Of a stretch of DNA of 64,000 nt, positions 20,602 through 29,596 are shown piece by piece. The notes under the pieces were generated by a model. It was not told the origin of the DNA and made no database searches. It was given only the letters and a program-made list of their open reading frames with translations. This DNA comes from Rhodopseudomonas rhenobacensis. Its GTDB lineage: Bacteria > Pseudomonadota > Alphaproteobacteria > Rhizobiales > Xanthobacteraceae. Within the stretch, counting starts at the first letter, position 1; the number at the start of each line of letters is the position of its first letter. The translations under genes were made by a program, and so were the position numbers. The stretch lies in assembly GCF_014203125.1 (NCBI RefSeq), contig NZ_JACHIH010000001.1, positions 105,536 to 169,535 on the forward strand. The letters are read 5' to 3'.

Positions 20602-21843
20602 ATGTCACTGCCCAGCGAAGTCGATATCGCCATCATCGGCGCCGGCGCCGCCGGGCTCGGCGCCGCGCACGCGCTGCAGGGCTCCGGTCGCTCGGTGCTG
20701 CTCCTCGAGGCGCGCGACCGCATCGGCGGCCGCGCCCACACCATCCTCGCCGCGCCAAACATCCCGTTCGACGTCGGCTGCGAGTGGCTGCATTCCGCGG
20801 ATCGCAACAGTTTCGTCGGCATCGCCACCAAACTCGGCGCCGCGATCGACCGCTCGCGCGCCTCGTGGCGCGAGCACGCCTTCGACGTCGGGTTTTCGGC
20901 GCGGGACCACGCCGCGTATTACGCAGCCCAGGACGCGTTCTACGAGCGGGTCGAGGCTGCCGCGGATTTGCCGCAAGACTCCGCGGCGGCCGATTGGCTG
21001 GAGCCGGGCAATCCCTGGAACCCGCTGATCGACGCGATCTCGACCTACATCAACGGCTGCGAGCTCGACCAGGTGTCGTGCTTTGATACCGCCGCCTATG
21101 AGGACAGCGACATCAACTGGCGGCTGCAGGCCGGTTACGGCGCGCTGATCACGGCCTATGGCGCGCCCTGCCCGGTGGCGCTGAACGCCGAGGTGACGCT
21201 GATCGATCACTCCGGTCCGCGCGTCAAACTGGTGACGTCGCAGGGCACGCTATCGGCCGAGAGAGTCATCGTCACCGTGCCGACCAATCTGATCGCCGAC
21301 GAAGCGATCAGGTTCGCCCCGGCGCTTCCCGACAAGGTCGAGGCCGCGCGCGGCCTGCCGCTCGGCGTCGCCGAGAAAGTGATGCTGGCGCTCGACGAGC
21401 CGTCGCAGGCGCATCACGGGCTGCCGGTCGATGGTCATCTGCGCGGCGCCACCAACCGGGTCGGCACCGGCAGCTACAATCTGCGGCCCTATGGCCGGCC
21501 GGTGATCTCGGGATTTTTCGGCGGCCGCTTCGCGCGCGAGCTGATCGAGCAGGGCGGCGACGCGCTGGCGCAGGCCGCGATCGACGAACTGGTCGGGCTG
21601 CTCGGCGCGGACTATCGCAAACGGCTGCGGCCGCTGGCGCAGTCGCGCTGGCTGCACGACCCCTTCGCCCGCGGGTCCTACTCGCACGCGCTGCCGGGCC
21701 ACGCCGACGCCCGCGCCGTGCTCGCAGCAGCGGTCGACGACCGGCTGTTGTTCGCCGGCGAAGCCACCTCGCCGCACGCCTTCTCCACCGCACACGGCGC
21801 CCGCGACTCAGGCGCCCGCGCGGCGCGCGAGGCGATCGGCTAG
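20602..21843 (+). CDS. Flavin monoamine oxidase-like protein
   Basis: A 413-residue FAD enzyme of the amine oxidase family. The FAD-binding motif IGAGAAGLGAAHAL near the N-terminus is followed by VLLLEARDRIGGRAHT, and the C-terminal flavin motif is LLFAGEATSPHAFSTAHGARDSG. Such enzymes oxidise amines, polyamines or related compounds, giving hydrogen peroxide; the substrate cannot be told from sequence. A GGAG ribosome site (CTGGAG) lies at good distance before ATG 20602. It may be cotranscribed with the preceding reductase gene. Confidence 0.88.
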   Translation: MSLPSEVDIAIIGAGAAGLGAAHALQGSGRSVLLLEARDRIGGRAHTILAAPNIPFDVGCEWLHSADRNSFVGIATKLGAAIDRSRASWREHAFDVGFSARDHAAYYAAQDAFYERVEAAADLPQDSAAADWLEPGNPWNPLIDAISTYINGCELDQVSCFDTAAYEDSDINWRLQAGYGALITAYGAPCPVALNAEVTLIDHSGPRVKLVTSQGTLSAERVIVTVPTNLIADEAIRFAPALPDKVEAARGLPLGVAEKVMLALDEPSQAHHGLPVDGHLRGATNRVGTGSYNLRPYGRPVISGFFGGRFARELIEQGGDALAQAAIDELVGLLGADYRKRLRPLAQSRWLHDPFARGSYSHALPGHADARAVLAAAVDDRLLFAGEATSPHAFSTAHGARDSGARAAREAIG

Positions 21844-22012
21844 TCGCCGTGCGTCCCGCGTCGTACCGCAATGGTCAATTGCGCACGCCTTTGCCGGTGG
21901 ATCTGTTCGGTTTTGGTACAGATCAGGGTGGACTGATGCAAAAAATCCACACGTTAACCGATAATTAACGATGGACCTTGATGCCGGGGCCGGACCTTGC
22001 TTTGATCAGCCC

Positions 22013-22522
22013 ATGAGCACAACCCTGATCGAGGTTCGACCGGCCAAAGCTGCGGATGCGTCCGCGGTGGCCGCCACCCATGACGACGCCTGGCGGTCCG
22101 CCTATCAAGGCATCATCCCCGGCGCCGAGCTCGAAAAGCTGATCAACCGGCGCGGCCCGAACTGGTGGGACTCGGCGATCCGCAAAGGCAGCCGCGTCAG
22201 CGTGCTGTGCTTCGGCGACAAGGTCGCGGGCTACGCCAATTACGGCCGCAACCGCGCCCGCAGCCTGCAGTTCGAAGGCGAGATCTACGAGCTCTATCTG
22301 CGCCCGGAATTCCAGGGCCTGGGCTTCGGCCGCAGGCTGTTCACCGCGGCGAAGCGCGACCTGGTGCAGAGCGGGCTGAAGAGCATGGTGATCTGGGCTT
22401 TGTCCGACAACGAACCGGCGACGGAGTTTTATCGCGCGCTCGGTGGACGTATGGTGGCGCGCTCCTCGGAGCGATTCGGTGCGAAGTCGCTCGACAAGGT
22501 GGCGTTCGCCTGGTCACACTAA
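22013..22522 (+). CDS. GNAT-family N-acetyltransferase
   Basis: A 169-residue acetyltransferase of the GNAT fold. IEVRPAKAADASAVAATHDDAW is the usual first strand and helix, and the acetyl-CoA pyrophosphate loop appears as LRPEFQGLGFGRRLFTAA (Q/R-x-x-G-x-G/A pattern QGLGFGRR). NEPATEFYRALGG is the typical final helix. The acceptor is unknown; proteins of this shape acetylate small amines, antibiotics or protein N-termini. ATG 22013 gives the domain start; an upstream in-frame ATG at 21971 would add 14 unlikely residues. Confidence 0.87.
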   Translation: MSTTLIEVRPAKAADASAVAATHDDAWRSAYQGIIPGAELEKLINRRGPNWWDSAIRKGSRVSVLCFGDKVAGYANYGRNRARSLQFEGEIYELYLRPEFQGLGFGRRLFTAAKRDLVQSGLKSMVIWALSDNEPATEFYRALGGRMVARSSERFGAKSLDKVAFAWSH

Positions 22523-22597
22523 TCACGCCAATCCCCTGACCCGCGCGGCGCAGCCCGCGGCGTCTTGATATCAACACGACCAATCTGGAGTTTATCG

Positions 22598-23143
22598 ATG
22601 CGCATCGACGCAATTTCGCTCGGCGCCAACCCGCCGTATGACGTCAATGTGATCGTCGAGGTGCCGGTCGGCGGCGAGCCGATCAAGTACGAGATGGACA
22701 AGGCCGCCGGCACGCTGGTGGTTGACCGGTTTCTCTATACCGCGATGCGCTATCCCGGCAATTACGGCTTCATCCCGCACACGCTGTCGAACGACGGCGA
22801 CCCCTGCGACGTGCTGGTCGCCAACACCCGCGGCATCGTGCCGGGCGCGATCATCAGCGTCCGGCCGGTCGGCGTGCTGCTGATGGAGGACGAGGCCGGC
22901 GGCGACGAGAAGATCCTGGCGGTGCCGTCGTCGAAGCTGACCCAGCGCTACGACCGCATCCAGAACTACAGCGATATGCCTGACATCACGCTGCAACAAA
23001 TCCAGCATTTCTTTGAGCACTACAAGGATCTGGAGCCCAACAAATGGGTCAAGATCACGCGCTGGGGCGATGCCGACGAAGCCCGCCAGTTGATCCTCGA
23101 AGGCATCGCGCGGGAAAAGGCGGCGCAAGCGGCGAAGGGCTGA
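22598..23143 (+). CDS. ppa: Inorganic pyrophosphatase (family I)
   Basis: A 181-residue cytosolic enzyme that splits pyrophosphate to phosphate, pulling biosynthetic reactions forward. The signature with the metal-binding aspartates is DGDPCD at residues 66-71. [11 protein letters not shown] and the [22 protein letters not shown] strings are characteristic. Length matches bacterial hexameric enzymes. TCTGGAG lies just before ATG 22598. It is followed 39 bases later by an M20 peptidase gene. Confidence 0.97.
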   Translation: MRIDAISLGANPPYDVNVIVEVPVGGEPIKYEMDKAAGTLVVDRFLYTAMRYPGNYGFIPHTLSNDGDPCDVLVANTRGIVPGAIISVRPVGVLLMEDEAGGDEKILAVPSSKLTQRYDRIQNYSDMPDITLQQIQHFFEHYKDLEPNKWVKITRWGDADEARQLILEGIAREKAAQAAKG

Positions 23144-23182
23144 GCTCTCCGCCCTGCCCGAAAGGCCGCGAAGGAGATCTTC

Positions 23183-24664
23183 ATGCGACGGCTCGTTCGG
23201 GTGATCCGCAATCTGGTGGCGGTGCTGGTCATCGCCACCTTGTTGCTCGCGGGCGGGCTCGCCTTCAACGCCTTCCGCCACGGCTCGCAACAGTTGCAGG
23301 TCGCAGCCCTGCCGCCGGTTCAGGTCGACGAAGCCGGCGCCGCCAAGCGGCTGTCGGAAGCGATCCGCTTTCGGACCATCTCCAATTTTCTCAATCCCGA
23401 GCAGGACGCCGCGGCGCTCGCCGCGCTGCAGGCGCATATCGTCGCGAGCTTCCCGGCGTTCCACGGAGCCGCCAAACGCGAGGTCGTGAACGGCAAGAGT
23501 CTGCTCTACAGCTGGGAAGGCAGCGATCCGGCGCAGAAGCCGTTCGCGCTGCTGGCGCATCAGGACGTGGTGCCGATCGCGCCGAAGACCGAGCAGGACT
23601 GGCAACAGCCGCCGTTCGACGGCGTCATCGCCGACGGTTTCGTCTGGGGCCGCGGCTCTTGGGACGACAAGGGCAACCTCTATTCGATGCTGGAAGCCGC
23701 CGAGGCGATGGCCAAGCAGGGCTTCAAGCCAAAGCGGACGATCTATTTCGCGTTCGGCCATGACGAAGAGGTCTCCGGGCTGCGCGGCGCCGGCGCGATC
23801 GCCAAGCTGCTGGCCTCCCGCGCGGTGAAGCTCGATTTCGTGCTCGACGAAGGCCTGTTGATCACCGACGGCATCATGACCGGGCTGCCCAAGCCCGCGG
23901 CGCTGATCGGCGTCGCCGAGAAGGGCTACGCCACCTTGGTGCTGACCGCGCGGGCGACGCCGGGCCATTCCTCGATGCCGCCGCGCGAGACTGCCATCGG
24001 CATGATGAGCGCGGCGCTCAGCCACCTCGAGGACCATCGGCTGCCGATGCAGATCCGCGGCACGGTGGCGGAGATGTTCGACACCCTGGCGCCGGAGATG
24101 AGCCCCATCAACCGCGTAGTGCTATCCAACCTGTGGCTGTTCAAGCCGCTGCTGCTGCGCGAATTCGAAAAGACCGGGCCGACCGAGGCGATGGTGCGCA
24201 CCACCACGGCGCTGACCATCTTCAACGCCGGCGACAAAGACAACGTGCTGCCGGGCGTCGCCGAGGCCAGCGTGAACTTCCGGCTGGTGCCCGGCGACAC
24301 CCAGGCCAGCATCACCGACCACGTCCGCGCGACTATCGCCAACGACAGGATCGCGATCGGCGGCTCCGAAGGCAATTTCGATCCGCCGCCGGTCACCGGC
24401 ACCAAGAGCGTCGCCTACCGGCAGCTCAATCAGACCATCCGCGAGGTGTTTCCCGATGTCGTGGTGGCGCCCGGGCTGATGGTGGCGGCCACCGATTCGC
24501 GGCATTACGCCGCGATCGCCGACAACATCCTGCGATTCTCGCCCGTGCGGGCGACCTCGGAAGACCTGAAACGCTTCCACGGCACCAATGAGCGGCTCAG
24601 CATCAAGAATTACGCCGACATGATCCGGTTCTATCGGCGGCTGATCGAGACCACGGCGGGGTAG
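23183..24664 (+). CDS. M20-family metallopeptidase with N-terminal membrane anchor
   Basis: A 493-residue zinc hydrolase. The first 32 residues contain a hydrophobic segment (LVAVLVIATLLLAGGLAF) that should export or anchor it. The M20 metal-binding sites are visible: HQD (126-128), GRGSWDDKG (156-164) with the bridging Asp, and GHDEE (192-196) with the catalytic Glu. Among M20 proteins it is most like the PM20D1/carboxypeptidase S group, which handles N-acyl amino acids or short peptides; this assignment is inferred from layout. AAGGAGATC precedes the ATG. It may share a transcript with ppa. Confidence 0.88.
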   Translation: MRRLVRVIRNLVAVLVIATLLLAGGLAFNAFRHGSQQLQVAALPPVQVDEAGAAKRLSEAIRFRTISNFLNPEQDAAALAALQAHIVASFPAFHGAAKREVVNGKSLLYSWEGSDPAQKPFALLAHQDVVPIAPKTEQDWQQPPFDGVIADGFVWGRGSWDDKGNLYSMLEAAEAMAKQGFKPKRTIYFAFGHDEEVSGLRGAGAIAKLLASRAVKLDFVLDEGLLITDGIMTGLPKPAALIGVAEKGYATLVLTARATPGHSSMPPRETAIGMMSAALSHLEDHRLPMQIRGTVAEMFDTLAPEMSPINRVVLSNLWLFKPLLLREFEKTGPTEAMVRTTTALTIFNAGDKDNVLPGVAEASVNFRLVPGDTQASITDHVRATIANDRIAIGGSEGNFDPPPVTGTKSVAYRQLNQTIREVFPDVVVAPGLMVAATDSRHYAAIADNILRFSPVRATSEDLKRFHGTNERLSIKNYADMIRFYRRLIETTAG

Positions 24665-24690
24665 TCTGACTCGATGCGGCGCGCCCTCTT

Positions 24691-24821
24691 CCCTCTCCCG
24701 CTTGCGGGGGAGGGTGCCCTCGCGCAGCGAGGGCGGGTGGGGGATGCCCCAGGCACGGCCTGAGTTTTCTTCACTGCTCGGCTCGCCCCCTCCCCAACCC
24801 TCCCCCGCAAGCGGGAGAGGG
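24691..24821. repeat. 131-bp inverted-repeat pair
   Basis: Arms CCCTCTCCCGCTTGCGGG plus GGAGGGT (24691-24715) and the reverse complement at 24797-24821 enclose about 80 bases with a smaller GCCCTCGCGCAGCGAGGGC hairpin. It separates the convergent M20 peptidase and folD genes. It has no ORF and no U-tract. Confidence 0.7.
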
Positions 24822-24875
24822 AGCGCGCTGCCGTCGTTGCAGCGTGGTCGGGTCAATTGGGCAGGACGGTCCGCT

Positions 24876-25763
24876 TTACACCCCCGGCTTCGGCAACCCG
24901 TGGATCGCGCTGGCGGCGCGCAGCGTGTTGACCAACAGGCACGCCACCGTCATCAGCCCGACGCCGCCCGGCACTGGCGTAATCGCGCCGGCGATTTCCT
25001 TGGCCTCGGCAAAGGCGACATCGCCGACGAGCTTGTCCTTGCCGCCGTCCGGCGACGGCGTGCGGTTGATGCCGACGTCGATCACGGTGGCGCCCGGCTT
25101 GATCCAGTCGCCCTTCACCATCTCCGGCTTGCCGACCGCGGCGAACACCAGATCGGCCTGCCGGCACAGCGCCGGCAGATCGCGCGAGCGCGAATGCGCG
25201 ATCGTCACCGTGGCGTTCTCGTTGAGCAGCAATTGCACCAGCGGCTTGCCGACCAGATTGGAGCGGCCGATCACGATCGCATTCATGCCCTCGAGCGAGG
25301 CATGCACCTGCTTGGCCATGATGATGCAGCCGAGCGGGGTGCACGGCGTCAGCGCGAACAGCCCCGACGCCAGCCGGCCGGCATTGACCGGGTTGAGGCC
25401 GTCGACGTCCTTGGCGGGATCGATCGCATCGATCACCGCGCTGCTGTCGAGCCCCTTCGGCAACGGCAGCTGCACCAGAATGCCGTGCACCGCCGGATCG
25501 GCGTTGAGCTTGGCGATCAGCGCCAGCAGGTCATCCTGCGGCACGTCGGCGGGCAGCCGGTGCTCGAACGAGGCCATCCCGGCTTCCTGGGTCTGCTTGT
25601 GCTTACTGCGGACATAGACCTCGGAGGCCGGGTCGCTGCCGACCAGCACCACGGCGAGGCCGGGCGTGATGCCGTGATCGCGCACCACCCGCGCCACCTC
25701 GTCGGCGACCTTGGCACGCAGCGCTGCCGAGATGATTTTTCCGTCGATGATGTGCGCGGTCAT
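24876..25763 (-). CDS. folD: Methylenetetrahydrofolate dehydrogenase/cyclohydrolase
   Basis: A 295-residue bifunctional enzyme that converts 5,10-methylene-tetrahydrofolate to 10-formyl-tetrahydrofolate with [21 protein letters not shown] contains the catalytic YxxxK lysine. [15 protein letters not shown] and the VIDVGINR and DVAF strings form the NADP-binding part, and [15 protein letters not shown] the typical end. ATG 25763 has AAGGGGACG upstream and fits the family start (MTAHIIDGK). It lies at the 3' end of a same-strand run with yggT and yggU. It supplies the formyl donor that PurH uses. Confidence 0.97.
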   Translation of the reverse strand: MTAHIIDGKIISAALRAKVADEVARVVRDHGITPGLAVVLVGSDPASEVYVRSKHKQTQEAGMASFEHRLPADVPQDDLLALIAKLNADPAVHGILVQLPLPKGLDSSAVIDAIDPAKDVDGLNPVNAGRLASGLFALTPCTPLGCIIMAKQVHASLEGMNAIVIGRSNLVGKPLVQLLLNENATVTIAHSRSRDLPALCRQADLVFAAVGKPEMVKGDWIKPGATVIDVGINRTPSPDGGKDKLVGDVAFAEAKEIAGAITPVPGGVGLMTVACLLVNTLRAASAIHGLPKPGV

Positions 25764-25873
25764 GCCGTCCCCTTTGTTATTCGATCGATGCGCTCCGCCA
25801 TCGGAAGCGCGCTCCCTCTCCCATCGGGAGAGGCGAATACTCGCGGGTGCTATTGCCCAAGTTGGATGCCGAA

Positions 25874-26197
25874 TCAATCCGGCTTTGGCGCAGTGAGTTT
25901 GCGCAAGGTCTCGCCGAGCAGCTTGGGATCGCCGTCGACCGCGATCTGCTTCAACCGCGAGGTGGTCCCCGACAGCACCCGGACGGCGCGTTTCGGCACG
26001 CCGAGCGCCTTCGCCAGCAATTCGGTCACCGCACGGTTAGCCTCGCCGCCCTCGGCGATGGCGCGGACCCGGACTTTCACCACGGTGCGGCCGTTGGCCA
26101 GCGTGTCCAGCCCGTCGATATCGTCGCGGCCGCCGCGCGGCGTCACCCGCAGCGCGACGCTGATGCCCTCCGCGGAATAGCGCCACGCCTCGGTCAT
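25874..26197 (-). CDS. yggU: YggU/DUF167-family protein
   Basis: A 107-residue protein of DUF167. Typical strings are [54 protein letters not shown] in pieces, and [12 protein letters not shown]. The function of the family is not known. It lies 30 bases downstream of yggT, the usual pairing in proteobacteria, and upstream of folD; the three probably form one unit. Confidence 0.9.
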   Translation of the reverse strand: MTEAWRYSAEGISVALRVTPRGGRDDIDGLDTLANGRTVVKVRVRAIAEGGEANRAVTELLAKALGVPKRAVRVLSGTTSRLKQIAVDGDPKLLGETLRKLTAPKPD

Positions 26198-26227
26198 GGC
26201 CGCGGCCAGGCTCCGCGCGTCACCGGC

Positions 26228-26518
26228 TCAGAACACGCTGGGATAGATGTAATAGGTGATCACCCGCTGCAGGAACATGATCAGCAGGATGACGATGATC
26301 GGCGAGATATCGAGGCCGCCGAGATTGGGCATGATGCCGCGAATCGGCGCCAGCACCGGCTCGGTGATTCGGTAGAGAAATTCCGAGATCGCCGACACGA
26401 ACTGGTTGCGGGTGTTCACCACGTTGAAGGCGATCAGCCACGACAGGATCGCGGACGCGATCAAAAGCCAGATGTAGAGGTCAAGGACGATCAGAACGAT
26501 GTCGAGAATGGCTCGCAT
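26228..26518 (-). CDS. yggT: YggT-family membrane protein
   Basis: A 96-residue membrane protein with two hydrophobic segments (IVLIVLDLYIWLLIASAILS and GLDISPIIVILLIMFLQRV). The conserved YggT string YRITEPVLAPIRGIMPNLGG lies between them. The family has been tied to ion balance, membrane-protein handling and cell division in different bacteria, so no single role can be given. It heads the yggT-yggU-folD run. The tRNA-Ala gene lies upstream on the other strand. Confidence 0.92.
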   Translation of the reverse strand: MRAILDIVLIVLDLYIWLLIASAILSWLIAFNVVNTRNQFVSAISEFLYRITEPVLAPIRGIMPNLGGLDISPIIVILLIMFLQRVITYYIYPSVF

Positions 26519-26714
26519 GGCGGGGGTGGCTCGCGGGGTTCGGTCGCGGATTCGACTGCTTCGTAAATATCGGTTCGGCTGGGCGCAAACAAGGGAAGTT
26601 CCGAGTTAAAAACGCCGCGCAAAACATCGGGTTCAGCGTTCTTGACTTGGCCCGGGAGGGGACTGTAAATGGCGCCGTCTGCTGACTGCTTCGCTTGGTC
26701 GAGGCGGTCGCGAC

Positions 26715-26790
<76 letters not shown>

Positions 26791-26842
26791 CGCTTCGCCT
26801 TCGGCTACGCGTGGCGCAGCCACGATAGCCGAAAGCGAAGCG
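26791..26842. repeat. Strong hairpin directly after tRNA-Ala
   Basis: Starting at the base after the encoded CCA, CGCTTCGCCTTCGGCTA pairs with TAGCCGAAAGCGAAGCG with one mismatch; inside, CGTGGC-GCA-GCCACG forms a second stem. No U-tract follows. It may end transcription, guide 3' processing, or be a palindromic element that settled at the tRNA end. Confidence 0.7.
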
Positions 26843-26948
26843 TGCCCGGCATAGCCCGCAGGGCGACGACGGGCAGCCACCACCAGCTTTCGATCTTCCA
26901 GCTCACCTTACCCCGACCACCGCCCAGCGATCTCTCAAACAGCAGCGC

Positions 26949-27770
26949 TTATTCCGCCGCCTGCGCGATTCCCGCGTCGGGCATGATCAGCGGCATCCGC
27001 GCCAGCCAATTGTCGAGAAAATCCCGCAGCCAGGCGCGCTCGGCGAGGTCGTGGACGGCGCGGTCGATGAAGTGATCGTGGCGCGGCCGGGCGCCGGGCA
27101 GCTCCATGCGGGCGTGGCCGCGGGTGGTCCAGCGATGCATCATCGCGTAGGTGACGTCGGGGTGGAACTGGAAGCCGAAGGCGTGGCCGGTGCGGAACGC
27201 CTCGACCGGAAAATCGCTGCCTTCGGCCAGCAATTCGCCATCGACCGGCAGATCGAAGCCCTCGCGGTGCCAATGATAGACCTGCTCCGGCCAATTGGCG
27301 CAGATCGCGCGGCCGGCCGTGGTCGGGCGGATCGGGTAATAGCCGATCTGGGCGCGGCCTTCGGCATGCGGCGCCACCCGGGCCCCGAGCTGCGCCGCCA
27401 GCATCTGGGCGCCGAGGCAGATCCCGAGAAACGGCCGGTTTTCCTTCAGCGGCACCGCGATCCAGTCGATCTCGCGGCGGACGTAGTCGTCGGGGTCGTT
27501 GGCGCTCATCGGGCCGCCGAAAATCACCGCGCCGGCGTGATGCTCCAGCGTGGCCGGCAACGGATCGCCGAATCGCGGTCGCCGAATGTCGAGCCGATGG
27601 CCGAGCAGCCGCAGCGCGTTGCCGACCCGGCCCGGCGTCGACATTTCCTGATGCAGCACGATCAGCACCGGGCGCAGATCAGGGACGCGCGGCACGATCG
27701 ACACCGGACTGACCGAGGTCGGAAGCCGCAACAGATCGTCAGGACCCATGTTCGTCGATTGCAACGACAT
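26949..27770 (-). CDS. Class I glutamine amidotransferase-like protein
   Basis: A protein of up to 273 residues with a class I GATase fold. The nucleophile elbow PFLGICLGAQMLAAQLG holds Cys118, and the catalytic His is in FQFHPDVT (His203). In the usual GATase triad the third residue is Glu in HPE; here it is Asp205. GGPMSANDPDD is the typical oxyanion-strand region. No synthetase domain is attached, so it is a stand-alone amidase or peptidase of GMP-synthase-like type, of unknown substrate. The N-terminus is uncertain: ATG 27770 has no strong ribosome site and 27749 is another candidate. Confidence 0.82.
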   Translation of the reverse strand: MSLQSTNMGPDDLLRLPTSVSPVSIVPRVPDLRPVLIVLHQEMSTPGRVGNALRLLGHRLDIRRPRFGDPLPATLEHHAGAVIFGGPMSANDPDDYVRREIDWIAVPLKENRPFLGICLGAQMLAAQLGARVAPHAEGRAQIGYYPIRPTTAGRAICANWPEQVYHWHREGFDLPVDGELLAEGSDFPVEAFRTGHAFGFQFHPDVTYAMMHRWTTRGHARMELPGARPRHDHFIDRAVHDLAERAWLRDFLDNWLARMPLIMPDAGIAQAAE

Positions 27771-27893
27771 CCGTTTTTCTGTTCGTCCGGGACAGCGTCA
27801 TCATACCGTCGTTTTCGAAAATCCGGAGAGAAATATCTAGGCAAGCCGCCGGCCAAAAAGGCGCCAGCGGCGATCGATTCGTTTGCGGTCGCC

Positions 27894-28670
27894 TCAGCGG
27901 CGTTGTTGAACTCGCCGGACGCCCGCCAGCACGAAGCCGCGCGGAAAGATCCGCAGCAACAAGGGCACGATCTTGATCCCGAGCCCCGGCAGCACCGCGC
28001 GCTTGTTGGCCATCAGCCCCTCGAAGCCCTGACGGGCGACGTCGGCAGGGGAGACGTTGAGCACCGCGGTGTCGAAACCGGGCTCGAAGCCGGCATGCTG
28101 CTGGAATTCGGTCAGCACCGGCCCCGGACACAGCGCGGTCACCCGCACCCCGTGACGGCCGAGCTCGGCGTGCAGCGCCTCGGTGAACGACAGCACGAAC
28201 GCCTTGGAGGCGTAGTAAACCGCCATTCCGGGGCCGGGCAGGAAGCCGGCGATCGAGGCGACGTTGAGGATGCCGCCGTGGTGCTTGATCACGCTGGCGG
28301 AAAACCGCAGCGACAGGTCGGTCAGCGCCCGGACATTGAGGTCGATCATGCCGAGCTGGGCGCCGCGATCGAGCTCGGTGGCCTGCCCGAACAGCCCATA
28401 TCCGGCGTTGTTGACCAGGTACTCGACCTCGACGCCGGCCTCAGCGAGCGCCGCCGCGATGGTGTCGCCGGCGTCGGGCTGGCGCAAATCACAGGCGATC
28501 ACCAGGGGCTTGGCGCCGCCGGCGGCGACGATCTCCTCGGCCAGGGCGTCGAGCCGCTCGGCCCGGCGCGCTACCAGCGCCACCCGATGATGGTGAGACG
28601 CAAATACGCGCGCCAGTTCGGTGCCGATACCCGCCGAGGCACCGGTTATCAACGTCACGCGTTCGGCCAC
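27894..28670 (-). CDS. Short-chain dehydrogenase/reductase
   Basis: A 258-residue classical SDR. The cofactor motif TGASAGIG is at residues 9-16, followed by ARRAERLDALAEEI; NNAGYG and the catalytic YYASKA (YxxxK) are present. The presence of Arg-rich ARR after the second strand favours NADPH. LFPRGF near the end and general likeness to the DltE/YqjQ-type group suggest a lipid- or retinol-like substrate, but this cannot be settled. The start codon is GTG (28670), with GAAGAG upstream; the next in-frame valine also could serve. It stands upstream of the GATase gene on the same strand with 123 bases between. Confidence 0.88.
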   Translation of the reverse strand: MAERVTLITGASAGIGTELARVFASHHHRVALVARRAERLDALAEEIVAAGGAKPLVIACDLRQPDAGDTIAAALAEAGVEVEYLVNNAGYGLFGQATELDRGAQLGMIDLNVRALTDLSLRFSASVIKHHGGILNVASIAGFLPGPGMAVYYASKAFVLSFTEALHAELGRHGVRVTALCPGPVLTEFQQHAGFEPGFDTAVLNVSPADVARQGFEGLMANKRAVLPGLGIKIVPLLLRIFPRGFVLAGVRRVQQRR

Positions 28671-28892
28671 GTTTGAGACTCTTCGATTATTGAACGTTAC
28701 GATGCGCTGTGGAGATGACCATAGGCCTTAGGCGGGAAGCAAGAGCCGTGCAAGACCATTGGGTCATCCAAACGGACGAGGCATCGGCGTATGAAAAATC
28801 CTTAATGTGACCGCCGCGGGGTGGCCCTCGACGTAGCAGCGGCCGATTACACCGCGGCTTCTTATCAGGTCGGCGTGGCGCGCCGGCCTGGC

Positions 28893-29414
28893 TCAGGACG
28901 CGATATCGTCGGCCGCGCTCACCACGGCGCCGGCTCCGACAACCGGGCCATGGGCCAGCTGGGTTTCGGCAACCTGGCGTTTCAGGTTGATACGATCCCG
29001 CGCCGACACCGCCAACAGGTCGGCGGCGCGCCACACCACGTTCTCCTCGAATTCGGTGACGTTGCCGTCGGCATAGACCAGCTCCCACATCATCTCGATG
29101 ATGCGCAGCCGGCCCTCTTCGTTGACCGTGCGCATGATGACGCTGGTGAAACGATACAGATCGACCGCGTCGCCCTCGGCCAGGGTGGCGGACTTGATCA
29201 GTCGCGATGTGGTCCCGGGGTCGAGCCCGAACCGGGTTTCCAGCAACTCGTGTAGCTTGCGCCGTTCCACGTCGGACGGCTCGCCGTCGAGCGAGATCAC
29301 GTGAATCAGCAGCGCGGTCGCCGCCAGCCGATAGCCGGTGTCGTCGAAGGCGAGGTCGTCCTCGACTGTGGGGGCGACGACGTCGGCGATGAATTGGCGC
29401 AATTTACCCAGCAT
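28893..29414 (-). CDS. TerB-family (tellurite-resistance-like) protein
   Basis: A 173-residue all-helical protein of the TerB family. Conserved strings are AATALLIHVISLDGEPSDVERRKL (split by family spacing), LLETRFGLD, and MMWELVYADGNVTEFEENVVWRAADLL, with acidic residues that bind metal in TerB-like proteins. Despite the name, stand-alone TerB-like proteins without a ter cluster have no proven role in tellurite resistance. No other ter genes are nearby. A GGTGAAG ribosome site precedes ATG 29414. The last 20 residues are low-complexity. Confidence 0.86.
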   Translation of the reverse strand: MLGKLRQFIADVVAPTVEDDLAFDDTGYRLAATALLIHVISLDGEPSDVERRKLHELLETRFGLDPGTTSRLIKSATLAEGDAVDLYRFTSVIMRTVNEEGRLRIIEMMWELVYADGNVTEFEENVVWRAADLLAVSARDRINLKRQVAETQLAHGPVVGAGAVVSAADDIAS

Positions 29415-29596
29415 GACTTCACCAGAGGTTGGAACTAATTGCCGTCGTGCCCCAAAGAACCGATAATCTGCAAAAGATCCCTTAAAGGCAACGGGGCCGC
29501 GAGATAGCTCGACGCCCCATCACCGAACGCCCCGCCCGGATGCCGGTTCCCGCCCGCCAGATGACGGTTTGGCAATGCGGCGCCGGGAGATCGGCC

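Noticed and set aside
28687..29088. 133-codon minus-strand frame overlapping the TerB-like gene end
   Set aside because: Its N-terminal half is an out-of-frame reading of the TerB-like C-terminus; the rest has no motif.
28893..29414. TerB-like gene as part of a ter stress or phage-defence cluster
   Set aside because: No terC, terD, terZ or related genes are nearby; it stands alone.
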